This document shows, piece by piece, positions 16,722-24,014 of a stretch of DNA of 60,697 nt (its first letter is position 1; each line of letters opens with the position of its first letter). The translations under genes were made by a program, and so were the position numbers. The notes beneath the pieces are model-generated. The model searched no databases. It was not told the origin of the DNA and saw nothing but the letters and a program-made list of their open reading frames with translations. Source of the stretch: Ochrobactrum sp. CM-21-5 (GTDB taxonomy: Bacteria > Pseudomonadota > Alphaproteobacteria > Rhizobiales > Rhizobiaceae); assembly GCF_014253075.1 (NCBI RefSeq), contig NZ_JACLZJ010000012.1:1-60697 (forward strand), read 5' to 3'.

Positions 16722-17821
16722 TGAGAAAGCCGGCGACCCTCATCCTCACTCTTTGCCTCACGATGATCATCGCGCAGGCCTATGCGCAGTCATCGCTCGG
16801 CATCGGCGCAAATGAGGTGGCGATGAAGCCGACTGGCCCCTTTGCGCATATCATCCTCTGGATGAACGAACAGCAGCGCACATTCTATCTCGCCATGACC
16901 AACGCGCTGAAAGCCATGCGCGACGACCCATGGCAGGCTTCGATTCTCGTTGGCCTTTCCTTTGTCTATGGCATCTTCCATGCAGCCGGCCCCGGCCACG
17001 GCAAGGCGGTCATCTCATCCTATATGATCGCCAACGAAACCGTGCTAAAGCGCGGCATTTTCCTTTCCTTGATTTCGTCGCTGTTGCAGGCAGTTATGGC
17101 GATCATCGTGGTGGGACTGGCGTGGTTTGCATTGCGCGGTACTGGCATTTCCATGAACCAGACCGCCCGCTACATGGAAGTCGCAAGCTTCGCACTTGTG
17201 CTGTTTTTCGGCTTGTGGCTGCTGGTGCGCAAGCTGCCGCTGCTTTTCAAGAAGCGCGAGGGTGCGAAGCCCAGCCAGGTTTCGTCGCTTTTCGCCACAG
17301 CACCACAGCCGGCTATCGCCTCAGGCCCGACATGGCAGGGCAGCATTTCGCAAACCACTCGTGCGGCGGCAGCCGGAACCACTGTGAAACTCAATTACAA
17401 ACCCGCTGCAACGGCAACTGATCACGTCTTTATCGGTGAAGGCGATGTATGTGCGGCATGCGGCAACTCCCATATCGCCGATCCGTCGATGCTCGGTGAC
17501 GATTTCAACTGGAAGACGGCGTGGTCTGCGATTTTCTCCGTGGGCCTGCGCCCTTGTTCCGGTGCGCTGATCGTGCTTACCTTCGCGCTTCTGAACGGCC
17601 TGATGATTGGCGGACTGCTGTCGGTTTTCGCCATGGCTTTCGGCACGTTCATCACCGTGGCTGTTCTCGCCACGCTGGCCGTAACCGCAAAAAACACCGC
17701 GCTACGCTTTGCGGGCATTCATGCCATGTCAGGACGCCTGAAAGCAGCAATCGAAGTGGCTGCCGCCTTGTTCATTGTACTGACGGGTGCGCTGTTGCTC
17801 AGCGCCTCGTTAATAGGTTAA
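16721..17821 (+). CDS. NicO/RcnA-family nickel/cobalt transporter
   Basis: A 366-residue protein with an N-terminal signal-like helix, then about six membrane segments. The family motif is GIFHAAGPGHGKAVISSYM around residues 85-103, whose histidines form the metal site, and a matching SVGLRPCSGALIVLT lies in the second half. A middle loop of about 80 residues contains VCAACGNSH, a Cys-X2-Cys plus His arrangement that could bind metal. Members export or import Ni/Co. The start is ATG 16721, coupled to the DUF1007 gene; an in-frame start at 16694 lies inside that gene and is not needed. No riboswitch or metal regulator is evident nearby. Confidence 0.88.
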   Translation: MRKPATLILTLCLTMIIAQAYAQSSLGIGANEVAMKPTGPFAHIILWMNEQQRTFYLAMTNALKAMRDDPWQASILVGLSFVYGIFHAAGPGHGKAVISSYMIANETVLKRGIFLSLISSLLQAVMAIIVVGLAWFALRGTGISMNQTARYMEVASFALVLFFGLWLLVRKLPLLFKKREGAKPSQVSSLFATAPQPAIASGPTWQGSISQTTRAAAAGTTVKLNYKPAATATDHVFIGEGDVCAACGNSHIADPSMLGDDFNWKTAWSAIFSVGLRPCSGALIVLTFALLNGLMIGGLLSVFAMAFGTFITVAVLATLAVTAKNTALRFAGIHAMSGRLKAAIEVAAALFIVLTGALLLSASLIG

Positions 17822-18021
17822 TCGCGTTTCTGTCGTTTTGAGCGCAACCAGAAAATAGCGAAGAAGCCGAGAACGAAAACAATCGGGAAGATGATCGCCG
17901 CAATTTGCGAGCGTTCACCCAGCGCCAGCATGATGCTGGGCACAAAATAGGCAAGCACCCCGAAGCCGATCAGGATGATGGCTGCGGCAATTGCCGGATT
18001 GCTCTTCTTCGGTTCAGCCAA
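17818..18021 (-). CDS. Small two-helix membrane protein, unknown function
   Basis: A 67-residue protein from TTG 18021 (MAEPKKSNPAIAAA), ten bases after GAGGAG; a longer in-frame frame would intrude into the GNAT gene. It has two hydrophobic helices (about residues 10-27 and 38-58) and a basic tail (RSKRQKRD). Its start lies within the last eight bases of the GNAT gene, so it is translationally coupled. Its stop overlaps the stop of the convergent transporter gene. I do not recognise a family with an assigned function. Confidence 0.6.
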   Translation of the reverse strand: MAEPKKSNPAIAAAIILIGFGVLAYFVPSIMLALGERSQIAAIIFPIVFVLGFFAIFWLRSKRQKRD

Positions 18022-18691
18022 GATCACGAAACTCCTCAAGCTTCTTCTTTTGCTGACCGTCACTATCAAAGTTTTCCGGCGCAAGCCATGCCTGATAAGC
18101 TCTTTTCAGCCCGGGCCACTCGCTATCGAGAATGGAAAACCACGCCGTATCGCGGTTCCCGCCTTTCGCCACCATATGCTGGCGGAAAATACCTTCGAAC
18201 TGGAAGCCAAAACGTTCGGCCGCACGCTTGGACGGCAGGTTGTCGTTATTACATTTCCATTCGTAGCGGCGATAGCCAAGCTCGTCGAAAATGTATTGCA
18301 TGAACAGGAACTGCGCTTCCGTGGCAGCCGGTTTGCGCGAGATTAGCGGTCCCCAATAGATGTTGCCGATTTCGATCACACCATGGGTAGGATCGATGCG
18401 CATCAGCGCCTGCCGCCCGGCAACCTTGCCGCTCGCCTTGTCGATGACGGTGAAAAACAGCGGATCGTCGTTTTTGGACGCCTTTTCGAGCCACGGCGCA
18501 AACTCTTCACGGGTTGCGGGAGGAGACTCGAACAGCCAGGTAAAACGCTGGTCCGCATCGCTCACCGAGGAAGCTACAAAAAGTTCGTCGCCATGCTTCT
18601 CCGGGTCCAGCGGCTCCAGCCGCACATCGCGGCCTTCGAGTACCTTGCGCTCTGGCTTTGGACGCGGCGTCCAGTTCAGCAAATCAGTCAT
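18014..18691 (-). CDS. GNAT-family N-acetyltransferase (RimJ/RimL-like)
   Basis: A 225-residue protein from ATG 18691 (MTDLLNWTPRPKPERKVLEGRDVRLEPL), preceded by GGGAGA. It has the RimJ/RimL-type fold: the VIEIGNIYWGPLI core, ATEAQFLFMQYIFDELGYRRYEWKCNNDN around residue 135, and SKRAAERFGFQFEG near the acetyl-CoA end. The WGPLISR and FDELGYRRYEWK segments are typical of the YjhQ/YdaF branch, which acetylates small molecules or protein N-termini. It is followed by an overlapping 67-codon membrane gene. Confidence 0.85.
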   Translation of the reverse strand: MTDLLNWTPRPKPERKVLEGRDVRLEPLDPEKHGDELFVASSVSDADQRFTWLFESPPATREEFAPWLEKASKNDDPLFFTVIDKASGKVAGRQALMRIDPTHGVIEIGNIYWGPLISRKPAATEAQFLFMQYIFDELGYRRYEWKCNNDNLPSKRAAERFGFQFEGIFRQHMVAKGGNRDTAWFSILDSEWPGLKRAYQAWLAPENFDSDGQQKKKLEEFRDLG

Positions 18692-18759
18692 GCTATTCTC
18701 CCAACCGGGCAACAGGAGCACAAAACCTGCCTTGCCGAAACCGGATTATTGTCTCTGTG

Positions 18760-19839
18760 TCATTTTTCCCGGACGGCTGAGCGATCCACCGATACGGCCT
18801 TCACAAGCGCCACCACCTGATCGCCCTCGGCCAGGCCCAGCTCATCGACCGAACGCCGCGTCAGCCGCGCCCCAAGACGACGCCCCTGAAAATCGAGCGA
18901 AACATGCGCATTCGGCCCCTCGCCAGCCTCGACCCCGGTAATGGTCACCGGCAGCACATTGCGAATACTGATCGCTTCCGGCGCTTTACGTGCAATGGAA
19001 ACATCACGGGCTCGCACACGCAGCCGTACATGCATGTCTTGTTTCAGACCTATGTCGCTCAACTGGAACGACGCGCCGCCCAGATCAATCTCCGCCAGCC
19101 TGTAGCGATTATCGTAGGAAGAAACCATGCCTTCCAGTAGCACACCCCCACCTTCACCTTCCGCATCGATCAGGGGAAAGACATCCGCCGCCGCACCGCT
19201 TGCCGTCACCTTGCCGCCGGACAGCAGCACGATCTCGTCCGCAAGCCGCGCAACTTCATCGATCTCATGGCTGACATAGACAATCGGTACATGGTTCTCG
19301 TCACGCAGGCGTTCGATAAAGGGAAGAATTTCCTGCCTGCGCGCATAATCGAGAGAGGACAGCGGTTCATCGAGCAACAGAAGTGCCGGATCTGACAGGA
19401 GCGCCCGGCCAATGGCAACCCGCTGACGCTCGCCACCCGAAAGCGTCGATGGACGTCGATCGAGAAGATGTTCGATACCGAGCAGCGTTACGACTTCGTC
19501 AAAGCTGCGCGTGGCCTGCCTATACCCGGCCCAGCGGGCATAGGCCAGATTGCGCTTCACGCTCATATGCGGGAAAAGACGTGCCTCCTGGAACACATAG
19601 CCGATGCGGCGTTTTTCCGGCGGCAGATTTATTCCGGCATCGGCATCGAAAAGCGTAAAATCGCCCACAGCAATGCGCCCTCTTTCGGGGCGCAACGTGC
19701 CTGCGATCATTTTCAGCAGGGTCGTCTTGCCTGCACCGGAATGGCCGAACAGTGCTGTGATCCCCCAGTCGGCGGCGAAATCGGCCTCAACGGGAAATTT
19801 GCCGTTGAGGCCTGCAATAGAGACAACAAGCCCGCTCAT
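18760..19839 (-). CDS. modC: Molybdate ABC transporter ATP-binding protein ModC
   Basis: A 359-residue ATPase. Walker A is GHSGAGKTT around residues 32-40, the ABC signature is LSGGERQRVA near 127, and Walker B LLLLDEPLSSLD is near 152. SHEID holds the switch histidine. The C-terminal 130 residues contain the molybdate-binding TOBE (MOP) domain typical of ModC. The start is ATG 19839, overlapping the modB stop as ATGA. ModC energises molybdate import for Mo-cofactor enzymes, and the TOBE domain can give feedback control by molybdate. Confidence 0.95.
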   Translation of the reverse strand: MSGLVVSIAGLNGKFPVEADFAADWGITALFGHSGAGKTTLLKMIAGTLRPERGRIAVGDFTLFDADAGINLPPEKRRIGYVFQEARLFPHMSVKRNLAYARWAGYRQATRSFDEVVTLLGIEHLLDRRPSTLSGGERQRVAIGRALLSDPALLLLDEPLSSLDYARRQEILPFIERLRDENHVPIVYVSHEIDEVARLADEIVLLSGGKVTASGAAADVFPLIDAEGEGGGVLLEGMVSSYDNRYRLAEIDLGGASFQLSDIGLKQDMHVRLRVRARDVSIARKAPEAISIRNVLPVTITGVEAGEGPNAHVSLDFQGRRLGARLTRRSVDELGLAEGDQVVALVKAVSVDRSAVREK

Positions 19840-20522
19840 TTTGCTTCTCCGGCAAGTTTGCGCTGCAACCATTCAGACAGGATTACGGCAGCAATGGAAA
19901 TTGCGGCTGACACGGCGATCAGGCGTAAAGCCTCAGCGTCGCCGGAGGGGGTCTGCATCAGCGCATAGATAGCAAGCGACAGGGTCTGCGTCTCGCCCGG
20001 AATGTTGGAAACGAAGGTGATCGTGGCACCGAACTCGCCCAATGCCTTGGCAAAACCGAGCACAGCCCCGGCAAGCACACCCGGCAGCAACGGTGGCAGG
20101 ATGACCGTGAAGAAGGCGACAAACCGGCTGGCACCAAGCGTGCGCGCCGCTTCCTCAAGCCCGCGATCCAGTCCCTCCATCGACAGGCGTATGGGGCGGA
20201 CGAGCAGCGGAAACGCCATTATGCCCGCCGCCAGCGCCGCACCCGTCCAGCGAAAAGCAAAGGAAAGACCAAACCACTCCTGCAAAGGAACACCCAACGC
20301 TCCGCGCGCGCCGAACAGGATCAAAAGCAGATAGCCCGTAACCACCGGCGGTAAAACCAGTGGCATGGTGACGATGGCCTGCACCAGCGACTTGCCCGGA
20401 AAATTGAACCGGGCAAGAATCCATGCGACGGCAAAGGCGACTGGCAGAGCGACTATGATAGCTATTCCGGCAACCCGGAGCGACAGAGATACGATCTGCC
20501 AGACATTACTTTCCATCATCAT
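19836..20522 (-). CDS. modB: Molybdate ABC transporter permease ModB
   Basis: A 228-residue inner-membrane permease with five or more hydrophobic helices. The coupling-loop motif EAARTLGASRFVAFFTVILPPLLPGVLAG lies around residue 138, followed by KALGEFGATITFVSN, a hallmark of ModB/CysT permeases. It receives molybdate from ModA and is driven by ModC. It sits between modA (nine-base gap) and modC (four-base overlap) in the standard gene order. Confidence 0.95.
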   Translation of the reverse strand: MMMESNVWQIVSLSLRVAGIAIIVALPVAFAVAWILARFNFPGKSLVQAIVTMPLVLPPVVTGYLLLILFGARGALGVPLQEWFGLSFAFRWTGAALAAGIMAFPLLVRPIRLSMEGLDRGLEEAARTLGASRFVAFFTVILPPLLPGVLAGAVLGFAKALGEFGATITFVSNIPGETQTLSLAIYALMQTPSGDAEALRLIAVSAAISIAAVILSEWLQRKLAGEAK

Positions 20523-20531
20523 TGGCCATCA

Positions 20532-21287
20532 TTACCGAGTTGCCTCCGCAGCACCTACGAAGCCTTTGTCCTTGATGATCGCCTGACCCACATCACTTTC
20601 AAGGAAAGCGAGGAAAGCTTTGGCGGCATCGCTTTCGTTGTTTTCAATGAGAGCCGCGGGATAGAGGATCGGCGCATGACTTGTCACAGGGAAGCGATAG
20701 GCTTCGACCAATTCCGGTGCCGCCGCGCGGTCCGACGCGTAAACGATAGCCGCTTTCACCTCGGCGCGGCTCACATATTGCAGAGCAACGCGTACGTTCT
20801 CGGCAAAGACCGCATTCTTCTCGACGTCTTTCCAGATGTCGAGTTTTTCCAGCGCTGCCTTGCCGTACTTGCCCGCCGGGACATTCGACGGATCACCCAT
20901 CGCGAAGCGTCCGGCGCCCAGCAAATCCTTGACTTCACCCTTGAGCGCATCCTTTTGCGTTGCTATCACGAGGGCATTGCCGGCAATCACCTTGCGCGAA
21001 GCCTTGTCGATGGTGTTGGCCTTCTCGACATAATCCATCCAGTCGAGATCGGCGGAGATGAAAATCTGCGCCGGAGCTCCCTGCTCGATCTGCTTGGCCA
21101 AAACCGACGAAGAGGCGAAAGAGGCAACCACTTCCGTGCCATCCCTAGCTTTCATCTGCTTGGCGGCTTCTTCGATAACGTCTTTCATGCTGGCTGCGGC
21201 GAAAACCGTCACCTTCTCGGCAGCGTGAGCGACAGAGGCGGCAACAGCGGCAACAGTGAAAAGAAATGCGGCAATCAGTTTCTTCAT
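20532..21287 (-). CDS. modA: Molybdate ABC transporter periplasmic binding protein ModA
   Basis: A 251-residue protein starting at ATG 21287 (MKKLIAAFLFTVAAVAASVAHA), twelve bases after the start of GGAGG; it has a Sec signal peptide of about 22 residues. The mature part has VTVFAAASMKDV, ASFASSSVLAKQIEQGAPAQIFISAD and the DPSNVPAGKYGKAAL segment typical of ModA. It captures molybdate or tungstate in the periplasm. It is the first gene of modABC. A strong hairpin and a near-palindrome lie upstream. Confidence 0.95.
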   Translation of the reverse strand: MKKLIAAFLFTVAAVAASVAHAAEKVTVFAAASMKDVIEEAAKQMKARDGTEVVASFASSSVLAKQIEQGAPAQIFISADLDWMDYVEKANTIDKASRKVIAGNALVIATQKDALKGEVKDLLGAGRFAMGDPSNVPAGKYGKAALEKLDIWKDVEKNAVFAENVRVALQYVSRAEVKAAIVYASDRAAAPELVEAYRFPVTSHAPILYPAALIENNESDAAKAFLAFLESDVGQAIIKDKGFVGAAEATR

Positions 21288-21301
21288 GAATATCCTCCAT
21301 A

Positions 21302-21321
21302 TTGCCCGTAACGACGGGCAA
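21302..21321 (-). promoter_or_regulatory. Hairpin just upstream of the modA ribosome site
   Basis: A perfect 8-base stem, TTGCCCGT with ACGGGCAA, and a four-base loop lie in the modA leader immediately before the GGAGG site. It could be a leader hairpin affecting mRNA stability or translation. It does not look like the enterobacterial ModE box or a full Moco riboswitch. Confidence 0.4.
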
Positions 21322-21363
21322 AAACCATCATCCACCGGAGAAACCGGCGTTGTTCCTGCTCAA

Positions 21364-21384
21364 AGCATCGGACCGTCCAATGCT
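21364..21384. repeat. Imperfect palindrome in the modA upstream region
   Basis: Nine of ten positions pair in AGCATCGGAC-C-GTCCAATGCT, a 21-base near-palindrome in the 279-base gap upstream of modA. It may be an operator of the mod operon. It also resembles the arms of a short GC-rich palindromic repeat common between rhizobial genes, so a degraded repeat is equally likely. Confidence 0.4.
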
Positions 21385-21566
21385 CTGACTTGCGATGATG
21401 GGTGTGATGGAGGCAAACGCGACCCGGATGCCGTCAAACCCTTGATGCACGGGCGTCCATGCAAAAGCCGCCCAAAATTCCGTAACGAATTCAGATCGTT
21501 CCGAAACAAAAGCCACCATAATGCGCCGCAACCCGTTTGGCTAGTCCTGCGAGCCGCGATGCGGCA

Positions 21567-22484
21567 TCAGCTGCCGATATGCTTGTGCGCGCCGCGTTTT
21601 TCGGCAAGCTTCACCTGCTTCTGGCGCTCGGCATAACGGGCCCGATCGTCTGGTGTGCGTTCGTCATAACAACCCGCGCATGAAACGCCTTCCTCGAAAA
21701 ACTGCGAAAGCTTGTCTTCCGGCGAAATCGGGCGGCGGCAGGCGCGGCAAAGCTCGACATCGCTTTCGGCAAGCCCATGTCCAACGGCGACACGCTCATC
21801 GAACACGAAGCATTCGCCGTTCCACATGCTTTCTTCACGCGGCACTTCTTCGAGATATTTCAGGATGCCGCCCTTGAGATGAAAGACATCATCGAAGCCA
21901 AGCCCCTTCACGAAGGCAGTTGCCTTTTCACAGCGAATACCGCCGGTGCAGAACATGGCGATCTTCTTGCCTTCCAGCTTGTCGCGGTTCTGCTCAACCC
22001 AATCCGGAAACTCGCGAAAAGTCTTGGTCTGCGGATCGAGCGCCCCTGCGAATGTGCCGATGGCATATTCATAATCGTTGCGCGTATCGACAACCACGGT
22101 GTTCTCATCGGCAATCAGCGCGTTCCAGTCCTGCGGCGCAATATAGGTGCCGACGCTTTTCAATGGGTCGATGCCATCCACACCCATGGTCACAATCTCG
22201 CGCTTCAGCCGCACCTTCATGCGATGAAACGGCATTTCACTGGCATGGGAATATTTGAGTTCCGGCTCGGTTAGCCCCGGAATGGCTGTGATGTGCCGGA
22301 CGAGCTTTTCAATCGCCTGCGCCGATCCGGCCACGGTTCCATTGATGCCTTCGGCAGCCAGAAGCAGCGTGCCCTTGATGCCGTTTGCACAGCAAAGTTG
22401 GGCCAGCGGCTCGCGCAGGCTTTCATATTGCGGCAAAGGCGCAAAGCAATAAAGGGCGGCAACGGTGAAAGGCAAATTGTTCAT
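21567..22484 (-). CDS. trhO: tRNA uridine(34) hydroxylase TrhO (rhodanese-domain, UPF0176/YceA)
   Basis: A 305-residue protein from ATG 22484 ([17 protein letters not shown]). The N-terminal UPF0176 domain is followed by a rhodanese domain (about 120-220) with the active-site loop [10 protein letters not shown], in which the first Cys is catalytic. The C-terminal CRACRRPI...SCAGCYDE region is a four-cysteine zinc-type motif. TrhO hydroxylates uridine 34 of certain tRNAs using oxygen, the first step to cmo5U/mo5U. It stands alone, with an upstream 132-base gap to the divergent muramidase gene. Confidence 0.93.
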   Translation of the reverse strand: MNNLPFTVAALYCFAPLPQYESLREPLAQLCCANGIKGTLLLAAEGINGTVAGSAQAIEKLVRHITAIPGLTEPELKYSHASEMPFHRMKVRLKREIVTMGVDGIDPLKSVGTYIAPQDWNALIADENTVVVDTRNDYEYAIGTFAGALDPQTKTFREFPDWVEQNRDKLEGKKIAMFCTGGIRCEKATAFVKGLGFDDVFHLKGGILKYLEEVPREESMWNGECFVFDERVAVGHGLAESDVELCRACRRPISPEDKLSQFFEEGVSCAGCYDERTPDDRARYAERQKQVKLAEKRGAHKHIGS

Positions 22485-22616
22485 CGGTTCTGTCTTCTTT
22501 GAAAATTTACTCCGCAACTAATCCCCGCAAACGGCGAATTCAAGTCACCTTTATCCCCCTGCGGCCATGAGAGCCGAAAATCAGCCTCGACGATCAACAT
22601 CCAAGAGGAGAAGCGC

Positions 22617-23228
22617 ATGTTCGACAGACAAACGGTAGACGCCCTGACGACGATGGCACAACAGGCAAATCTTGATCCTGCGGCATTGCTGGCGGTTGCG
22701 GAAGTGGAGAGCGGCGGAAGTGCTCTGTTTGACGTAAACGGTCACAAAGAACCTGCCATCCGTTTCGAGGGCCATTATTTCGACCGCAGGCTTTCCGGAC
22801 GCCTGCGCGACTATGCCCGAGCCAATGGCCTGTCCGCGCCGGTTGCTGGACAGATACGCAATCCCAAGTCGCAAGCAGCTCGTTGGCTCCTGCTTGAGCA
22901 AGCCATCGGCCTGAGCAGGAAAGCAGCATTGGAATCCACATCCTGGGGACTGGGGCAAGTCATGGGTGCGCATTGGGAATGGCTTGGCTATTCCGCCGTC
23001 GATGACCTTGTGGCGGAAGCGCGCGGTTCGGTTGCCGGTCAGACGCGACTGATGCTGCGCTTCATCGAAAAGGCAGAACTGATAGACGTGATGCAGGCGT
23101 GCGACTGGCGCAACTTCGCTCGTCGCTACAACGGACCGGCCTTCGCCCGCAACAGGTATGACAGCCGTATGGCTCAAGCCTACCAACGCTGGCAAAAACA
23201 GCTCAGCCGCTTTATGAAGGCTGCATGA
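22617..23228 (+). CDS. N-acetylmuramidase (DUF3380, endolysin-like)
   Basis: A 203-residue single-domain protein. It has LAVAEVESGGSALFDVNGHKEPAIRFEGHYF around residues 26-56, where the first Glu is the likely catalytic acid. STSWGLGQVMG (about 108) and FARRYNGPAF near the end match N-acetylmuramidase domains of phage endolysins and their bacterial homologues. There is no signal peptide and no phage gene or holin next to it. The start is ATG 22617 after GAGGAG. Peptidoglycan cleavage is likely; how it would leave the cell is not visible. Confidence 0.85.
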   Translation: MFDRQTVDALTTMAQQANLDPAALLAVAEVESGGSALFDVNGHKEPAIRFEGHYFDRRLSGRLRDYARANGLSAPVAGQIRNPKSQAARWLLLEQAIGLSRKAALESTSWGLGQVMGAHWEWLGYSAVDDLVAEARGSVAGQTRLMLRFIEKAELIDVMQACDWRNFARRYNGPAFARNRYDSRMAQAYQRWQKQLSRFMKAA

Positions 23229-23240
23229 CGAACAAGCACT

Positions 23241-23265
23241 CCGGCGGTGGACAAACCACCGCCGG
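23241..23265 (+). terminator. Strong hairpin after the muramidase gene
   Basis: A perfect 10-base stem CCGGCGGTGG / CCACCGCCGG with a five-base loop lies 12 bases after the muramidase stop. It lacks a clear U-run, so it is a weak or factor-assisted terminator. Confidence 0.5.
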
Positions 23266-23307
23266 GGATTTAAATCGATTTATCCACTCCAACAGTCGAG
23301 CAATCCC

Positions 23308-23946
23308 ATGCCGCAGAAAACCGATCTCCTCGTTCCCGTCATGAAAGGCCAACCGGTCATTCCGGTTCTATTGATCGACAAGGTGGAACATGCCGTTCCG
23401 CTGGCGCGTGCGCTCGCCAAGGGCGGACTGCCCGCCATTGAAATCACCCTGCGCACGGCAGCGGCGCTCGATGCAATCCGCGCCGTTGCAGCTGAAGTGC
23501 CTGAAGCGATCGTCGGCGCGGGCACGATTTTGAATGCCAAACAATATGAGGAAGCGGCCAAAGCCGGTTCACGCTTCATCGTCAGCCCTGGCGCCACCAG
23601 GCAAATCATCGATGCGGCCAATGACAGCAACGTTCCCCTTCTGCCCGCAGCCATCACTCCGAGCGAGATGCTGACATTGCGCGAGGAAGGCTATACGCAT
23701 CTGAAATTCTTCCCTGCCGAACAGGCAGGTGGCGCTTCCTTCCTCAAGGCCCTGTCTTCGCCACTTGCGGACACTTTCTTTTGCCCCACAGGCGGCATCA
23801 GCCTCGCCAATGCCAAGACTTATCTGTCGTTGCCCAATGTGGTTTGCGTCGGCGGCTCGTGGGTCGCGCCGAAGAAACTCGTCGAAGCAGGCGATTGGGA
23901 CGCCATCACCAAACTTGCGAGCGATGCCGCCAGCCTGAAGGATTGA
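23308..23946 (+). CDS. eda: 2-keto-3-deoxy-6-phosphogluconate (KDPG) aldolase
   Basis: A 212-residue class I aldolase. E45 in IEITLRT and Schiff-base K133 in HLKFFPAE sit at the same positions as in Escherichia coli Eda. The RFIVSPGAT motif and PTGGIS near the phosphate site are also present. It splits KDPG into pyruvate and glyceraldehyde-3-phosphate, the last step of the Entner-Doudoroff pathway. The other ED genes (edd, zwf) are not in this window. An intrinsic terminator follows directly. Confidence 0.95.
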   Translation: MPQKTDLLVPVMKGQPVIPVLLIDKVEHAVPLARALAKGGLPAIEITLRTAAALDAIRAVAAEVPEAIVGAGTILNAKQYEEAAKAGSRFIVSPGATRQIIDAANDSNVPLLPAAITPSEMLTLREEGYTHLKFFPAEQAGGASFLKALSSPLADTFFCPTGGISLANAKTYLSLPNVVCVGGSWVAPKKLVEAGDWDAITKLASDAASLKD

Positions 23947-23966
23947 CTCATCAGAAATCGCGGAAT

Positions 23967-23998
23967 GAAAAAAGGGGCCTCAGAGGCCCCTTTTCTTT
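23967..23998. terminator. Bidirectional intrinsic terminator between eda and the DUF882 gene
   Basis: A perfect 11-base stem, AAAAGGGGCCT with AGGCCCCTTTT around a CAG loop, is flanked by A-rich and T-rich runs. It lies between two convergent genes and could end transcription from both sides. Confidence 0.85.
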
Positions 23999-24014
23999 TC
24001 GCTCATGAAAACGA

